From Diabrotica undecimpunctata (Eukaryota > Arthropoda > Insecta > Coleoptera > Chrysomelidae), in the NCBI RefSeq assembly GCF_040954645.1, contig NC_092803.1, positions 122,655,961-122,719,960 of the forward strand: a stretch of DNA of 64,000 bases, read 5' to 3'. This document shows, piece by piece, positions 10,013 to 21,952 of the stretch; position 1 is the first letter of the stretch; every line of letters begins with the position of its first letter. The notes under the pieces are model-generated. The model saw only the letters and a list, made by a program, of their open reading frames with translations. It was not told the DNA's origin and did not search any database. Made by a program: the position numbers and the translations under genes.

Positions 10013-11758
10013 TCAATTTTCCTCATCCGACTCTTCTTCGCTCTCAACTGAATCAACTTCGAGCTCGACTTTAGGAGGTACATAACTCTTTGAATTAAGA
10101 TTTTTATAAAATCCATGGTACATTGTGGGTATTTTACCGGTATTACACAGCCACAGTAATCCTTTTAGCTTTTTTTCTTCAATTGGTAATGGTGCATCAT
10201 ACAGTTTCGGTGGAAATTTGATAGTAGTGGAAGGCCGTCCTCTGCATTTTCGATTTAATTTTATGTCACAACCTCTAAAACCATCATCGAATTCGTATTT
10301 AAACATTATAGAATTTTGGTGTTCATGCGAAAATTTTATTTCTCGTATTTTGCTAACTTTTATTGATTTCTTTTCGTTGTCAAGTTTCCAATTCTCGGTA
10401 TCAGTCAGTTTTTTAAAATTAAAAAAATTATCTTGGGACATTTCCGTAACATCATAAACTCTTCCTGTAGTTTTAGCCATTCTAATTAATGTAACCCACT
10501 GTTCTGGCACATATACAACCGATTGCCTTTTCTTTGCATTTTCGATAACAGCATGCATACTGTCACCCTCGTTCTGAGTGTGGCCTTTTTCCAGAAATCT
10601 GTGAACGATATCAATATGAAAATGAGCAGCAGCAAAAGCAAACATCGAAAACACAAAACGATTCCTATTTTGTCCCCCACAGTTGTCTGAGTAGAATATT
10701 ATCGTTTTAACACTTTGTTGTGCCTTGAGATCTAAAAATTTCCAGAGGCAACTGGAAATTTCATTAGGACCTCTTTTAGCCACCTGCTCGTGCCATACAT
10801 AGCAGTAACCCTGATTATTTCCAACATCATAAACTGTAAAGTTATATGTAGAGTATTTGCTTTTGTAGTAAAAATCACTTACGTTAGACAAAGGGGTAGC
10901 TAAAACCTTTTGAAGGTCAAAGCAAGCCACACACAAGCTCTTGTCATCTAGTGCAAGCTGTTTGTCTATGTCTTTTAAGTTTCTGATAACTTCTTTGTTT
11001 TTCATATGGGACTCATATTGTTCGAGCAATTTTGCTTTTTTAGCATCACTAGCCATATTAAAAACAGAACAAACAGTACACTGGTCCTTTTTTGGTTTAA
11101 AGAACCCAATATTGAACTGTTCATTGAAAATATCTCTATACTGGCGTGACGTGGCAGCTGTAGTGATGTTATTTTTTTTCGCAATGCTCGTTGTACAATC
11201 GGTACATTTTCTGGATAGTTAGCCCTTCTTCAAGGTACATCTTCATCTTATTCTTAAGGGTATAATGGGAAGGTACTACAGAAAACTGATTTATGTGATT
11301 TTTACGTTGTCTATAAGTTCTGGTGATAGTTTATGTGGTCTGTTAGTGTGCTTTCCACGTTTATCTTCCTCTAATGGTCCACCATCTTTCAGTTTCCTTA
11401 ATGCTGCAGTGATCCAAGTTTCTGAAACGTTAAGGGTTTCCAAAAACATAGTTTTGCAAACACGTTGTTTTTCATTGCGAATGTAGAAGTAATATTCTCG
11501 AGAGAAATTTCTTCGAGACCGTTGTTCTGCAGTAATAGTTACTTGTTTTTTGGCAACCTGTCTCACATGACGAGTAATAAAATCCCACTTTCTCGTATGA
11601 TCTTTTAACTTCCAAAATTCATTGAAAAAAAGGTCTCTATCTTTTTTAGCTATTTTGGTAGCACATTTTAGTCTACATGTGTTTGCGCATGGTGCACCCA
11701 TCTGTCTTCCTTTAATTTGAATACCTTTTCGATTTTCATGTTCAAGAAGGAATGTCAT
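10013..11758 (-). pseudogene. DUF7869-type transposon protein, two frameshifts
   Basis: There are two large frames: 11758-11291 (155 codons) and 11056-10013 (347 codons), with the linking sequence readable in other frames. The N-terminal part has the Cys-rich start (CANTCRLKCATKI) and a basic R..D..FFNEFW segment. The middle part ends in a CTVC pair just before 11056. The C-terminal part contains FYSDNCGGQNRNRF and GHTQNEGDSMHAVIE, the hallmark blocks of the DUF7869 proteins that occur in many copies in insects. The chain is broken by one missing base in an A-run near 11305 and another in an eight-A run near 11177. The Asp in SDNCGGQN and the acidic residue in GHTQNEGD are candidate catalytic positions (inference). 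The tail is strongly acidic. Confidence 0.75.
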
Positions 11759-12107
11759 GTACGATATTGTAGATTTTTGTCAGGAGGAAAAAAGTGCATA
11801 CTTATTCCTTCCGATCGATAATTACTGCATTGCGTTGCAGAACAATACTGTTTACATTTACTTTTTAACATTTTGTTACCTTATTGTGCTATATTTAATA
11901 ATATTTAAAATGTTTATAACTATGTTGTGTGTATAAATAAATACAAACGGTTTTGTTATCCTACGTGCACTAGTTCAAATTTTTACCGCACCGTGCCGTC
12001 TCTTTCGTTTGACATCGCCAATACTTTCAGCAATATGTTTACCTTAAAAAATAAGTAGGTTTTTACTTTGCTGTTATTATTTTAAATAAAGTTTATTATA
12101 AATTTAC

Positions 12108-12195
12108 CTTCAAAAAAACGATAAGAAATATCCGTTTCAGTGTTTTTATACGCTTTCTCAGCTAATTCCAATATTAACTCACTTCTGGAACACAT
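12108..12195 (-). other. Likely first coding exon of the DUF7869 transposon gene
   Basis: An ATG at 12195 opens a frame of 29 codons (MCSRSELILELAEKAYKN... ), closing at a GGTAAA donor at 12107. Its position upstream of the main frames and inside the inverted repeats makes it the probable 5' exon; the acceptor before 11758 was not fixed. Confidence 0.4.
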
Positions 12196-12220
12196 TATGG
12201 CAATTATAACAAAACTAAAC

Positions 12221-12262
12221 CACAGTATAGATAACAACTAGATAGTTGTTATCTATACTGTG
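12221..12262. repeat. 42-bp palindrome (CACAGTATAGATAACAACT arms)
   Basis: 19-bp perfect arms around an AGAT spacer. A second, shorter copy lies at 12332-12366. Confidence 0.9.
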
Positions 12263-12331
12263 ACTAAACTTTTGAACATAACCTTAAACTAACGCAGAAT
12301 ACCGTAGTAACTCATGTTACGATACCTATGC

Positions 12332-12366
12332 CACAGTATAGACAACAAGTTGTTATCTATACTGTG
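12332..12366. repeat. 35-bp palindrome, second CACAGTATAG copy
   Basis: Same motif as at 12221-12262 with a T-to-C change in the left arm. A single half-site (CACAGTATAGGTATCAAC) occurs at 12763, outside the DUF7869 element. Confidence 0.85.
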
Positions 12367-12670
12367 CCTATGCTATCGCCTCAGATAACAACGAAGACTA
12401 TTGTAACTCAAGATACGATGATTTTCTACGGTTGTTTTTCATAAATCGGAGATACTATAAAACTCTTACACGTAATATTGGTTGCATAACTACGCTTACT
12501 GAGATACGATTCTTTCCTGGGGAAGATATCATTATGTTTTATTGTTTTGCGCTCGTAACTCAAAAAGTGGAAAATTTTTACTAGTCTTCGTTGGACCAGT
12601 CGACATGATTTTATCATATGAGATTTGTTATGATTCCTCGTTTCTGTGATGTTTTAAAAAATCGTGTTTA

Positions 12671-13331
12671 CACTGCATGATAAGTTATGACTTATGATAT
12701 GAGTGACAATGAGTGAGGTTTTATTGATTTTTCTTTTTGTTTATGGTCATAGAGATATTAGACACAGTATAGGTATCAACTATTAGATTTTAAAACCATT
12801 ATAATGGAAAATAAATCTTTGATTGCATTGGCTTCCCGACTTTTAATAATAATACGCCGGTAACAACTGCGTACAGCAGTAAGAAGAAAAAGATCAGACG
12901 CCTTTGGCCTTGCAGGTGGCTCTTACGAAGAAATCGTGGACAGGGTATATCAAATTTAGTGTTGATATTATACCAAATTAAAAATAATTAATAGAGAAAC
13001 TAAACTAAAATTATGACTAAGAAGACTATAAAACACTAAACTAAGAATAAAATAAATAAAAAGAAAAATACGATACAATAGCACAATAGGTTTAATATCA
13101 ATGCAACAAACAAAAAATAAATAAATAAATAAAGAATGTTGTCTCTTGGTAAGGGAATGTCGCTGAATTGACATAAGAATAAGGCGCGATATTTAAATAT
13201 GTTGGTGTTAACCGTATTATTACCGAAAATCATATGATTTTATCCGTACCGTACCGTCCAATTCTCCTGTGACAAGCTATGACGAGCCGCATGACAGTGC
13301 TTATGACAAAATCATATGACAAATCACAGTG
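12671..13331 (+). mobile_element. PIF/Harbinger relic with short inverted ends
   Basis: The ends are TTTACACTG (from 12667) and CAGTGTAAA (to 13335), with partly matching inner sequence such as TTATGACTTATGATATG against CATATGATTTTGTCATAAG. On the plus strand, 12878-12991 reads RRLWPCRWLLRRN, a decayed version of the [RK]RxWVRPWLLRR block at the start of Harbinger transposases, preceded by a Leu/Ile-rich helix-like stretch and followed by stops. The remainder of the transposase is gone. The right end was later the landing site of the P element. Superfamily by motif; boundaries approximate. Confidence 0.55.
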
Positions 13332-13337
13332 TAAATA

Positions 13338-15564
13338 CATGGTACAATCAATACACAAGGTATTATATTGCGCATGACATTTGACAGCTGGCCCACGAGT
13401 GTGACGTAGTCAAGACCGCTCGAACCACCTCGAACCCATTATTACAGCTTAACGTACACATTAAATTTGAAATTATGGTCAAAAAATGATCTAATTTTTT
13501 TTTAAATGTTTTGTTTTGGTTATAATTGAATAAAAAATATATTTTCAGTAGCGTAAAACCTTTACTTTTCCTAGGGATTCAGGTGAAATATTTATTTTTG
13601 TTTTCGTACATATACTAATAATATAAGCACTCTTTTTGTATGCAAACCCGTTGACATTTAAAAATTTTCTGCAGAGGAAATACTGTGAATAGGTAAATAG
13701 TAGTAGATTTGCTTATTCTGATTCACTGTCACTCACTTCCTAGCAGTTTTACTGAAATAAAAACAAAATAAATTACAATAAAGAAAAATATGTTTTACAA
13801 TTCAATATGGTATTTTAGATGAGTTATAATGAAATTTAGTAAAATAAAAAATATACACATTACTTTAACCTACCGATTATTATATGCAAAATTTACTTAT
13901 CAAACAATATAATAATATGAAAATAAGACACAAATTAGTTCAAACGCAAAACACAATAAATATCGACTTCAGACGACTTTACACCGGCAAGACAGAAGGC
14001 TTGTATAAACACAAAAGTTCAACAATAATATCGGTTATCAATGGTGACTATTGAAAATTGCAAGTTATGAGATAATAAATATATTTTAAAGTAACTCAAT
14101 ACTGACTGAGTCATCTATTTTATAATAGAAAAATAATTTAGATATATGCTTACATATATGTCTTTATACAAATATCCACTTCGCAAGGGCTTAAAAAATT
14201 TAATGGGTAAAATTAAACCGGCGGCCGTATCCCAGACGAGCGCGTAAAAAATTATCAGTAAGGCGCACCTGTGTCTGAGACTTGTGTGTACTTAACTTGT
14301 GGTGTTTAGTTACTCTTTATTTATACTGTATAGTATTTTTTTTGTAAAACTGAAAGATTTTATTTGCCATTGTATATCTGGTTTTGTACCTTTTTCAAAG
14401 TGCGCTGTGCAATTGCTTGTTGCAATAGTGACAATGAAGATAAAATCTTTAGGTTTCATACATTTCCTAAAGATAGTGTGACCAGAAAACTGTGGATTAT
14501 ATCTTGTTGTAGATAGGATAATTTTAATTGTAATACTGCAAGAATTTGTTCTAAACATTTTAAAACTGAAGATTACCAAAGAAATCTACAACAGGAACTT
14601 TTAAATTACGTTTCTAAAAAGAGTCTAAAACTCAAACCTGAGGCAGTACCTAGTCTTTATTTGCCTAAATCAAAATCGGCTACCCTTTTAACCAACCAAA
14701 AGAAACGCGTACAAAGAGCCGAACACAAAGAGTCAAAAAAGTATGTTGAGCAGCTTCTTACTACTTCTAGGTCAACGACGTAAGTCTAAATCATTACTTT
14801 TATTAATTATTAGTCATGAAACCTTAAATGGTTCTTTCATATCGATTTGTTAAGTAAGAAACTAGCCTCAGCCTGCTATGCAATTTGCAATAAGAACTGT
14901 TTCGGAGGAAATTAATTTAGCATCTTCCAAAATAACATATTTTTCTTTGTTAAATCATGTTATCATTATTAAAATATATAATGTTATCATTATTATAAAC
15001 AATACCAAGATAATTTTATGTGTGAATATTACAAAAGATGTCATTTAAAATATGCAATATTGTGTGACCTCACTACACTCATATGCGATGGCCAGCTAGC
15101 TCCACAGATCACGTCTGTGGCTAGCTCATTCGATATAAATAAAGTTGACTTTATTTATTTTGATTGATTGATTATTTATTTTGATTTTGTGTTGAACATC
15201 TGAAATATCGAACTCTGGAGTATAAGTTAATTAACCTGTACCTAAGTGTAATAAAAGATAATTAAAACTTGTTTTTTAAAGGATATCTATGTTAACAAAA
15301 TAACTGTACCAAAAATCAATAAACTTAAATTAACTTCAAAATTTTATTTATGATTAAATATTATAATAACATAATTTTATCATCTCTTTATAATTACTAT
15401 AATTAATCTAGCCAAATTATATAAAAAAAACTTAAAATTAAAAGTCTTTCCTATACAACTACATTCAAATGTTGCGGGAATAAGCGTTCTTGGCTACGTC
15501 ATGCGCGAAAGCGAACCGATTTTGGAACATTATGTATCATACCTTGTGTATTCATTGTACCATG
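13338..15564 (+). mobile_element. Internally deleted P-superfamily element with flanking target duplication
   Basis: The left terminus CATGGTACAATCAATACACA and the inverse right terminus agree over about 30 bp (one or two differences). Directly outside both ends stands GTGTAAATA (13329-13337 and 15565-15573), i.e. the 8-bp duplication expected of P elements plus one chance base. Inside is one THAP-domain exon ending at a GTAAGT donor (14780), but no DDE/GTPase transposase body. The CATG start, ~30-bp inverted repeats, 8-bp duplication and THAP domain are all P-element hallmarks. A hairpin with AGCTAGCTCCACAGA arms lies at about 15095-15126. Confidence 0.8.
14376..14779 (+). pseudogene. THAP-domain exon of the P element
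   Basis: The reading frame gives a C2CH THAP zinc finger: CAIACCNS from 14406, then FRFHTFPKD, a tryptophan in KLWIISCCR, ICSKHF (the C-x2-H pair) and AVPSLYLP, the domain-closing AVPxxF-like box. A basic linker and a GTAAGT donor at 14780 follow. A TAG stop interrupts the domain just after SCCR, and no in-frame ATG precedes the first cysteine, so this copy is inactive. THAP domains bind the subterminal sites of P elements; THAP9 and THAP0-11 proteins of vertebrates share the origin. The rest of the transposase is absent here. Confidence 0.8.
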
Positions 15565-15599
15565 GTGTAAATATACTTCATCTCATGATACTATGACCC

Positions 15600-16217
15600 T
15601 AGAATAACAGAGACACACTACAAACTTTGAGCTGTCTTTAAGCCTCATACGAAGCTGTTGAAATTGATCATTGCTAATGTCTGAAATTCTTTTGGACACA
15701 GTGTCATTTGATAATGGAATTTTACTAATTTCAGCAGCATACTGTTTTCAATGAACAATTTCAGACATTCTTATAGCTGCAGATAGTAAAAGTTGCTCTC
15801 CAATAGTAAAAGGCTTTTTCGTTTTTGCTATCAAATACGAAACTTCATACGATGCCAATAGATATCTATCATTCAAAGTAACATACTTCTCCAAAGTGTT
15901 CTTTTCTTTATTTGATGTTTGCAAAAGACGCTCAAAATATTCTGTTGGCTTTTTTGATAACGTTGCATGTTTAGTATTCAAATGTCGTTGCAGTTTTGAC
16001 GGTTTCATGTTTTCTGTAGCCAAAACTTCTTTGCAAATTAAGCACACTGATTGTTCTTCATTGTTGTGAGAAGAGCATGTGAAGCCATACTGCAAATATG
16101 ATTCGTCATATTTTCTTTTTTTTTTGTTTTGCTAGAAGTCGGATTTGAAGCACTGCAACTTGGTTGTGACGGCGTGGCAGACTTATTAGTTGGAATTTTA
16201 ATTAGCCATTTATCCAT
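15600..16217 (-). pseudogene. hAT transposase N-terminal part (BED zinc finger, SCAND3/ZMYM6-like type)
   Basis: An ATG at 16217 opens MDKWLIKIP..., the typical start of this hAT lineage. After a one-base slip in a ten-A run near 16120 the frame continues (16095-15748) with a YGFTCSS block, then a zinc finger with C-LIC, LQRHLNTKH, then PTEYFERLL and LLASYEVSYLIAKTKKPFTIGE. A TGA stop at 15748 is followed in the same frame by AAEISKIPLSNDTVSKRISDI, also a conserved hAT block, after which similarity ends near 15620. The catalytic RNase-H fold and dimerisation region are missing. The element's minus-strand 5' terminus may be the hAT end at 18091. Confidence 0.8.
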
Positions 16218-16752
16218 GATGGTTAAATAATAATAAATAATTAAACAAAATGTAGTTGAACTTTAACGTAATAATTAAAAACACCAACTGAAAATTACAC
16301 AGTAAATACACACATGTCACTACGAAGACAAAGCTGAGTCCAAACTGAAGTACAAACAGAAAAATAACTACACTCGAATCTTTACCAGTGCAATGACAAC
16401 AAATTACGATCAGATCAACCCCGGCGATTATTTTATAAAAATAATATGCCGATTCGCCTAGCCTAGCTTGATTATGCTTCTGTATTGTATGTGTAAGCTG
16501 TAAGGCGACGCGGCGTCTGGGTACTTATAATCACTAAGTTATCTTGCAAACACTGGCGCCGGCGGCCAGACATCAATGTCGAACGTTCAGTTGAAAATCG
16601 AGGAGCGCGTTGTATTTATTATTTTAAATGTTACTTACATATTTTCATTTATAGGCCCTACATAACAGTTTTGCATTGCCACTTTTTTCAAAAAATAGTT
16701 ATAATAAAACTACAATAGTATTTTGTATGACTTTTATTTGTATTTATATTTG

Positions 16753-17962
16753 TACACTTCCCGTCATATAAAACTGGTACACTTTTTTTTCCCAATGTAA
16801 ACCTGTGTTCAGACTGGACACAATGGTTCGTGAATTAATTCGTTGTTGCCATCACAGATAACGAAATTTCAGTAAATTTAAATAAAACTTAAAACGTAAA
16901 AAATAACGTTCAAAAATGTATAAAGTATTTAGATAGGTATTATTTTTATTATTAACAACAAAAAACCGTATCTAATAAATTTAAAAACCGGAGAGAGGAT
17001 TAAGTTAATGTCCAAAATGTTGAACGATATTTAAACGTAGGGTATTGGCACAGGAAACATTGGAATGCATCTACTGTAATTTTATACTTTACTTAATTAC
17101 TTACCGAACACAAACTGTTGACTGTATGTTATGTCAATAAGTTTAGTAACAGGCAAACTACTTAAATTAATTTATTATTTATTACATAAACGATAAATGT
17201 GAAAAACTAACATTATACTTTATCCTACATAGAAAAATGCTTTTCAAAACGTGACAGTATTATATTACAATCCAATATCTCACTGTAATGTTCCTTATGG
17301 AGGTTGAATCTACACCCTAATTGTAATCCGTTTTTATCTATAAAGAGACTATTACTTTTTTACATTATTATGTATAAAATGTAAACAAAAAACATTTACC
17401 TACCCATTGACATGCATATTTTTTTCAAAATTAAATGATTTACGGTGTATAAATGATAATGAGAATAAAATTAAGCGGAGTAAGATATCATCGTCTGTCT
17501 TAAAAAATCCTCTTATAACAGAACTGAAAACTTCTCGAACATATCCGAACGATTAAACATAAAAAATATTGCTTGCCATCAGTCACATTTGACAAGTTTG
17601 TCAAAATGAAATATTTTCACAAATTATAATTAAACACGAATCAATGTATGGGTACTGAGATAATGGAAAATTTCAAAATTAATAGAATTTTTTGAGATGT
17701 ATGTTTAAATAAATGTTTAAATATAAATGTGACTGACTAATCGAGAACGCTCGATATTGTTTTAGATTTTAATATACTAAAAACTTGCGACCTGTCGCAC
17801 AGCCCTGCTTTTAGCTGGTTTGATATAATATTTTCATTGAACTGGCAACGTTGCCTTCGAAATTAGAATGACACATGTGAAAAGCTCAATTTACACAACT
17901 TAAAAAATACGATTTTCGATTATAAGAGTTGTACCAGTTTTTTATGACGCGAACGGTACGTA
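16753..17962. mobile_element. Tc1/mariner-like inverted-repeat element without ORF
   Basis: A left segment at 16755-16781 (ACTTCCCGTCATATAAAACT...) and a right segment at about 17930-17957 are imperfect reverse complements (roughly three quarters identical over 27 bp, ending inward in ACTGGTAC on both sides). The CCCGTCATA-type terminus, TA nearby and 1.2-kb length suggest a decayed Tc1-like element inserted in hAT sequence. No transposase motif was found inside. Confidence 0.4.
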
Positions 17963-17999
17963 GTGTGTATACTAATTTTAAAATTTTAAAATTTTATTT

Positions 18000-18091
18000 A
18001 TAATGATTGAAAAGTATCAGATCTTTGCGACCCCCTTTCAGTAGTCTCGCGACCCCCCTGGGGGTCGCGACCCACAGTTTAAGAAGCCCTG
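18000..18091 (-). mobile_element. Terminus of a hAT element
   Basis: Read on the minus strand from 18091 it begins CAGGGCTTCTTAAACTGTGG and continues with GGTCGCGACCCC and a second GGGTCGC block. This is the well-known end signature of Charlie-like hAT elements whose transposases resemble the relic at 15600-16217. The opposite terminus was not found. Confidence 0.65.
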
Positions 18092-18365
18092 GTGTAGACA
18101 ACAACTCATGTGCTCATATCCTTCGCATATCATGACTCATACCACAGAATAACCATACCACAGAATAATAAAACATTTGATATTTTTCTGTGATCATACC
18201 ATCTCATACAGATGATTTAAAACGTTTGGTTCTGTGGTTTTCTTGCGTGAAATGTCAAATGCCAGTTTTCTGTCACTTTCATGGGAGTAGCCAATTCGAA
18301 ACAAAAATAAAATTTTAATTAATCTGCAACATCTCCCAAGTCTTTAGAAAACTTACATTTTCAAA
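18092..18365 (+). promoter_or_regulatory. CCT5 5' flank
   Basis: The promoter-proximal DNA and 5' UTR of CCT5. A CCAAT box stands at about 18290 (GTAGCCAATTCG). ACCACAGAATAA is repeated twice near 18140-18165. The transcription start cannot be fixed from sequence. Confidence 0.4.
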
Positions 18366-21300
18366 ATGAGTGCTATACCAGGAAGTATTGCCTTTGATGA
18401 ATATGGACGACCCTTTATAATTCTTAGAGATCAAGAGAACCAAAAGAGATTGACCGGGATAGATGCACTTAAGGTAGGTTATGTTTTGATTTTGCAAACT
18501 GTTTTATATTTTCTAGTTTTTTTCTTAATTTATTATATATTTTAAAAGACACACATTTATTATAAGTACAATGATTATAAATATTTGTTTTAGTCACATA
18601 TTTTGGCAGCGAGACAAATCGCTCAAACAATAAGCACTTCTTTGGGTCCCAAAGGTTTAGACAAGATGATGGTATCACCTGATGGTAGGAAATGTTCATA
18701 ATACTCGTGATACAATTCGTGTAACAATATTTACTTTCCAGGTGAAGTAACAGTCACTAATGATGGTGCCACTATTTTGAAAATGATGGATGTGGAACAT
18801 GAAGTAGCTAAATTGCTAGTACAGTTATCACAATCCCAAGATGATGAAATTGGTAATATATTTATTATTTTTTATTGACACATTTTAAAAGTTATTTATT
18901 TACCTATTTAGAAAATAATTAAAAGAAAAAGTTTCAAAACAATTCTTTCTAATTTAGCTACCAATTCTAGGTCAACAGTAATTTGTTAATAAAACTGTCA
19001 GTAGGAATTGTATTTATAAATTTAATTTGTTTTTCAATTGTGGTTGCAGAATATATGCTCTTATTTTTCAGCAGTGTAAATTCATGTTATGATAGTCATC
19101 TAATTAAATAACCCGTTCTTAAAAAAATCTTAAAAATAAGTTCTATAGTGTATTCAAAATAAAGATGATTTGGGAATAAACAGAATCTCGCTTATATACA
19201 TAAGAAGCCATAGGTGTTGTTTTGCTTTCCTATTAAATTATTAAAACAAGTAGAGTTGCTACTTGTTTTAACAAGATTTGGTTTCAGTTTGTTGCAAATG
19301 CAATTAGTGAATGTTGCTTGTTAATCATTGTATTTATTTTTTACTTTTATTTCCTAAATGGACTACTGAAGTTTGATGTCACAATGGGCAGGGATTAAAA
19401 ACCTCTCCAAACATTTCTAATTTGTGTATACTTGTCCCATAAGAAGTTGGAAATATTGTTCTTTTTTTAATTGTTTGAAGAATAAATAAGGACTTTTCGT
19501 TATGAACATTCATTCAGCATTTGGTATTATTTGTTGTTGTTCCTTCAAGGCAAGCCTTTCTGGATGGTTTTTCGACTGAATTAAAGAATCTGTCACATCT
19601 AAATGTCAGTTAAAACATGTTCATTTTAAATTTGCAGTACAGTTATAAATTTTCACATATAGTAACTGCAAAATAATTATTGTTGCACATCATCTCCTTA
19701 GAATGTATGATACTGCCTTATATCTGTAAATAATGGTGAACAGTCAGTTTCACTTTAAAGGTACCACATTAATGAACTTAAAAATTATTCTTTTTTAATG
19801 TTTATAGATAATATAAGACAGTATCATATGTTTTAAGGTAATCCCGTGCAATGATAATTGTTTTGCATTTACTATAGTAGTTAATTTCCACTTCAAGAGT
19901 AAATTAAAAATCAGTTTATTTTTTGGTAAAGGAAAGAGGTTGATCGTTTGTAATCTTGTTAGTGACGACAAATTTGCTCCTGATACCTTATGGGCTTTTG
20001 AATAAAAAAAGTGTGGTGACTATCATGAAGAGATGATTGGCGAGTCATTTGAAAAGTAGTTCTTTTCGATATTAGATAAACTAGACAAAAATTCGGTGAA
20101 AAAATCAAATAGTATTGAGTCTTCTACCATACCACTGTGAGCTCAATCCAATTGAGTTAATTTGGGCAGACTTAAAAAATTATATTGCAGAGAAGAATAT
20201 GATTTTTAAATTTTCAGATATGAAAGATCTTTTTAATGAAGAATCGTGAGTATTACATCTACAAAATGGCAAAAATGTATATAGCATGTTTAGCAGAAAG
20301 TTAAACAAAAGATGTGGAATCTTGTCAATATCATTGAGACAAGTTGAACCACTGATAATTAACATAGTTAATGGTAACAGCACGCCAGACTCTGATTCTG
20401 AGTAAAATATTAATTTACAGTTTGAGTTTTTTTGTTTTATTTATTAGTCAGATACATAGAATGTCTTTATTTTCGACAAATGATTTTTCTGACCTTTGTA
20501 TAGGTTTTTGCTACTTTGAAACTTCGTTTTCCTTAATATGTTGTAATTATACATATATGTTCTACTTGTTTAATATTATTGATGTTGTTTTCTTTGGAAC
20601 CCTTCTTTTTATTTGTTTATATACACTATAAAAAATATTTAGTAAATCTGCCAATTTAAATATTTTAAGAAATTGTAACCCTCATTAAACAAGGTAGAAT
20701 TACTAAACTTGTAAGTGTAGTGAAATGTACTACTCAAAATTTTAGTAGTACATTTAATGTAGTACATTTGAGTTGCAAGTGAGTACATAAAATTACCAGT
20801 GCTAAAATTCCAACAGAATTACAGTAGTGTCAGTTAAATGGCTCATGCAAATTTACTACTATTGTAAGCAGTCACGATGTCAATATTGTTATTTTCTTTT
20901 TACCATCTTTACCATTAAAAATATTACTTAAATTATATATAATATTACTGTACTGTACATACAGTGATGTATAATTATTCAACATCATTTTAGGTGATGG
21001 TACCACAGGTGTTGTTGTTCTGGCTGGTGCCCTTTTAGAGCAAGCAGGATCTTTAATAGACAAAGGTATTCATCCCATAAGGATTGCTGATGGCTTTGAG
21101 CTAGCTTGTCAAACAGCTGTAGCTCATTTGGAAAAAATTGCTGAACTATTTCCAGTATCAGCAGAAAACACTGAACCTTTAATAAAAGTTGCAATGACCA
21201 CACTGGGATCTAAAATCATTAACAAATGTCATAAACAGATGGCAGAAATAGCTGTTAATGCTGTTTTAGCTGTTGCAGATTTAGAACAGAAAGATGTTAA

Positions 21301-21877
21301 TTTTGAACTTATTAAAGTTGAAGGAAAGGTAGGTTTTATTTTTTGGTACATGAATTGTGTTTTAGTTAGTGATTAATATACAATGCCTTTTAATGGGTTA
21401 GCTTAACATTAATTTTTATAGAGTTTCTATTTAAATTACATTTTATTTTTCATTTCAACTACTATCAATTATTTGTAGAGTTTTTTATTCGCAAATATTT
21501 GCCTCATGCTTCAGAACGGAAAAGGAAGAATCTGACATAAGTTACATTCAATTTGACAAATTGATGTTTCACTGAGAATATGAAATAATTATATTCTCTA
21601 ATTATAATTAGATTTTTTTTACCACAGGCAATATGGCATTGTAGTAACAATACAACAATCATAATTCCGCTATAAATCAAATGCATAAAAATAATAGAAA
21701 TCAAAAGTTATGTTGGCACACATGGATGTAAAAAAATTACAGATAACATGCTTCTTTTCTAACTTGGCTGAACTGTACAACCAATATTCAGAAATAATTA
21801 TATTTTTTTTCTTTGTTGTGAGCTATGCTGATACCTTCTACCTTTATTTTACTATTAACTCGCATTAACCATGTTCT

Positions 21878-21952
<75 letters not shown>

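Larger units (their letters stand above)
9684..12603 (-). mobile_element. DNA transposon with 21-bp terminal inverted repeats carrying a DUF7869-type gene
   Basis: Positions 9684-9704 (TCGACTGGTCCAACGAAGAC + T) are repeated exactly in inverse at 12583-12603. Subterminal GTAACTCA-type boxes occur near both ends (about 9707, 9880 in inverse, 12306, 12403, 12554). Between them lies the minus-strand coding relic 10013-11758 with a likely first exon near 12108-12195. The 2.92-kb length, inverted repeats and subterminal boxes are those of a cut-and-paste element. A clear target duplication was not found. Two CACAGTATAG palindromes at 12221-12366 are probably later insertions or subterminal sites. 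Confidence 0.65.

Noticed and set aside
15061..15130. AGCTAGCTCCACAGA hairpin as a structured RNA
   Set aside because: Short, inside a non-coding part of the P element, with no other sign of RNA function.
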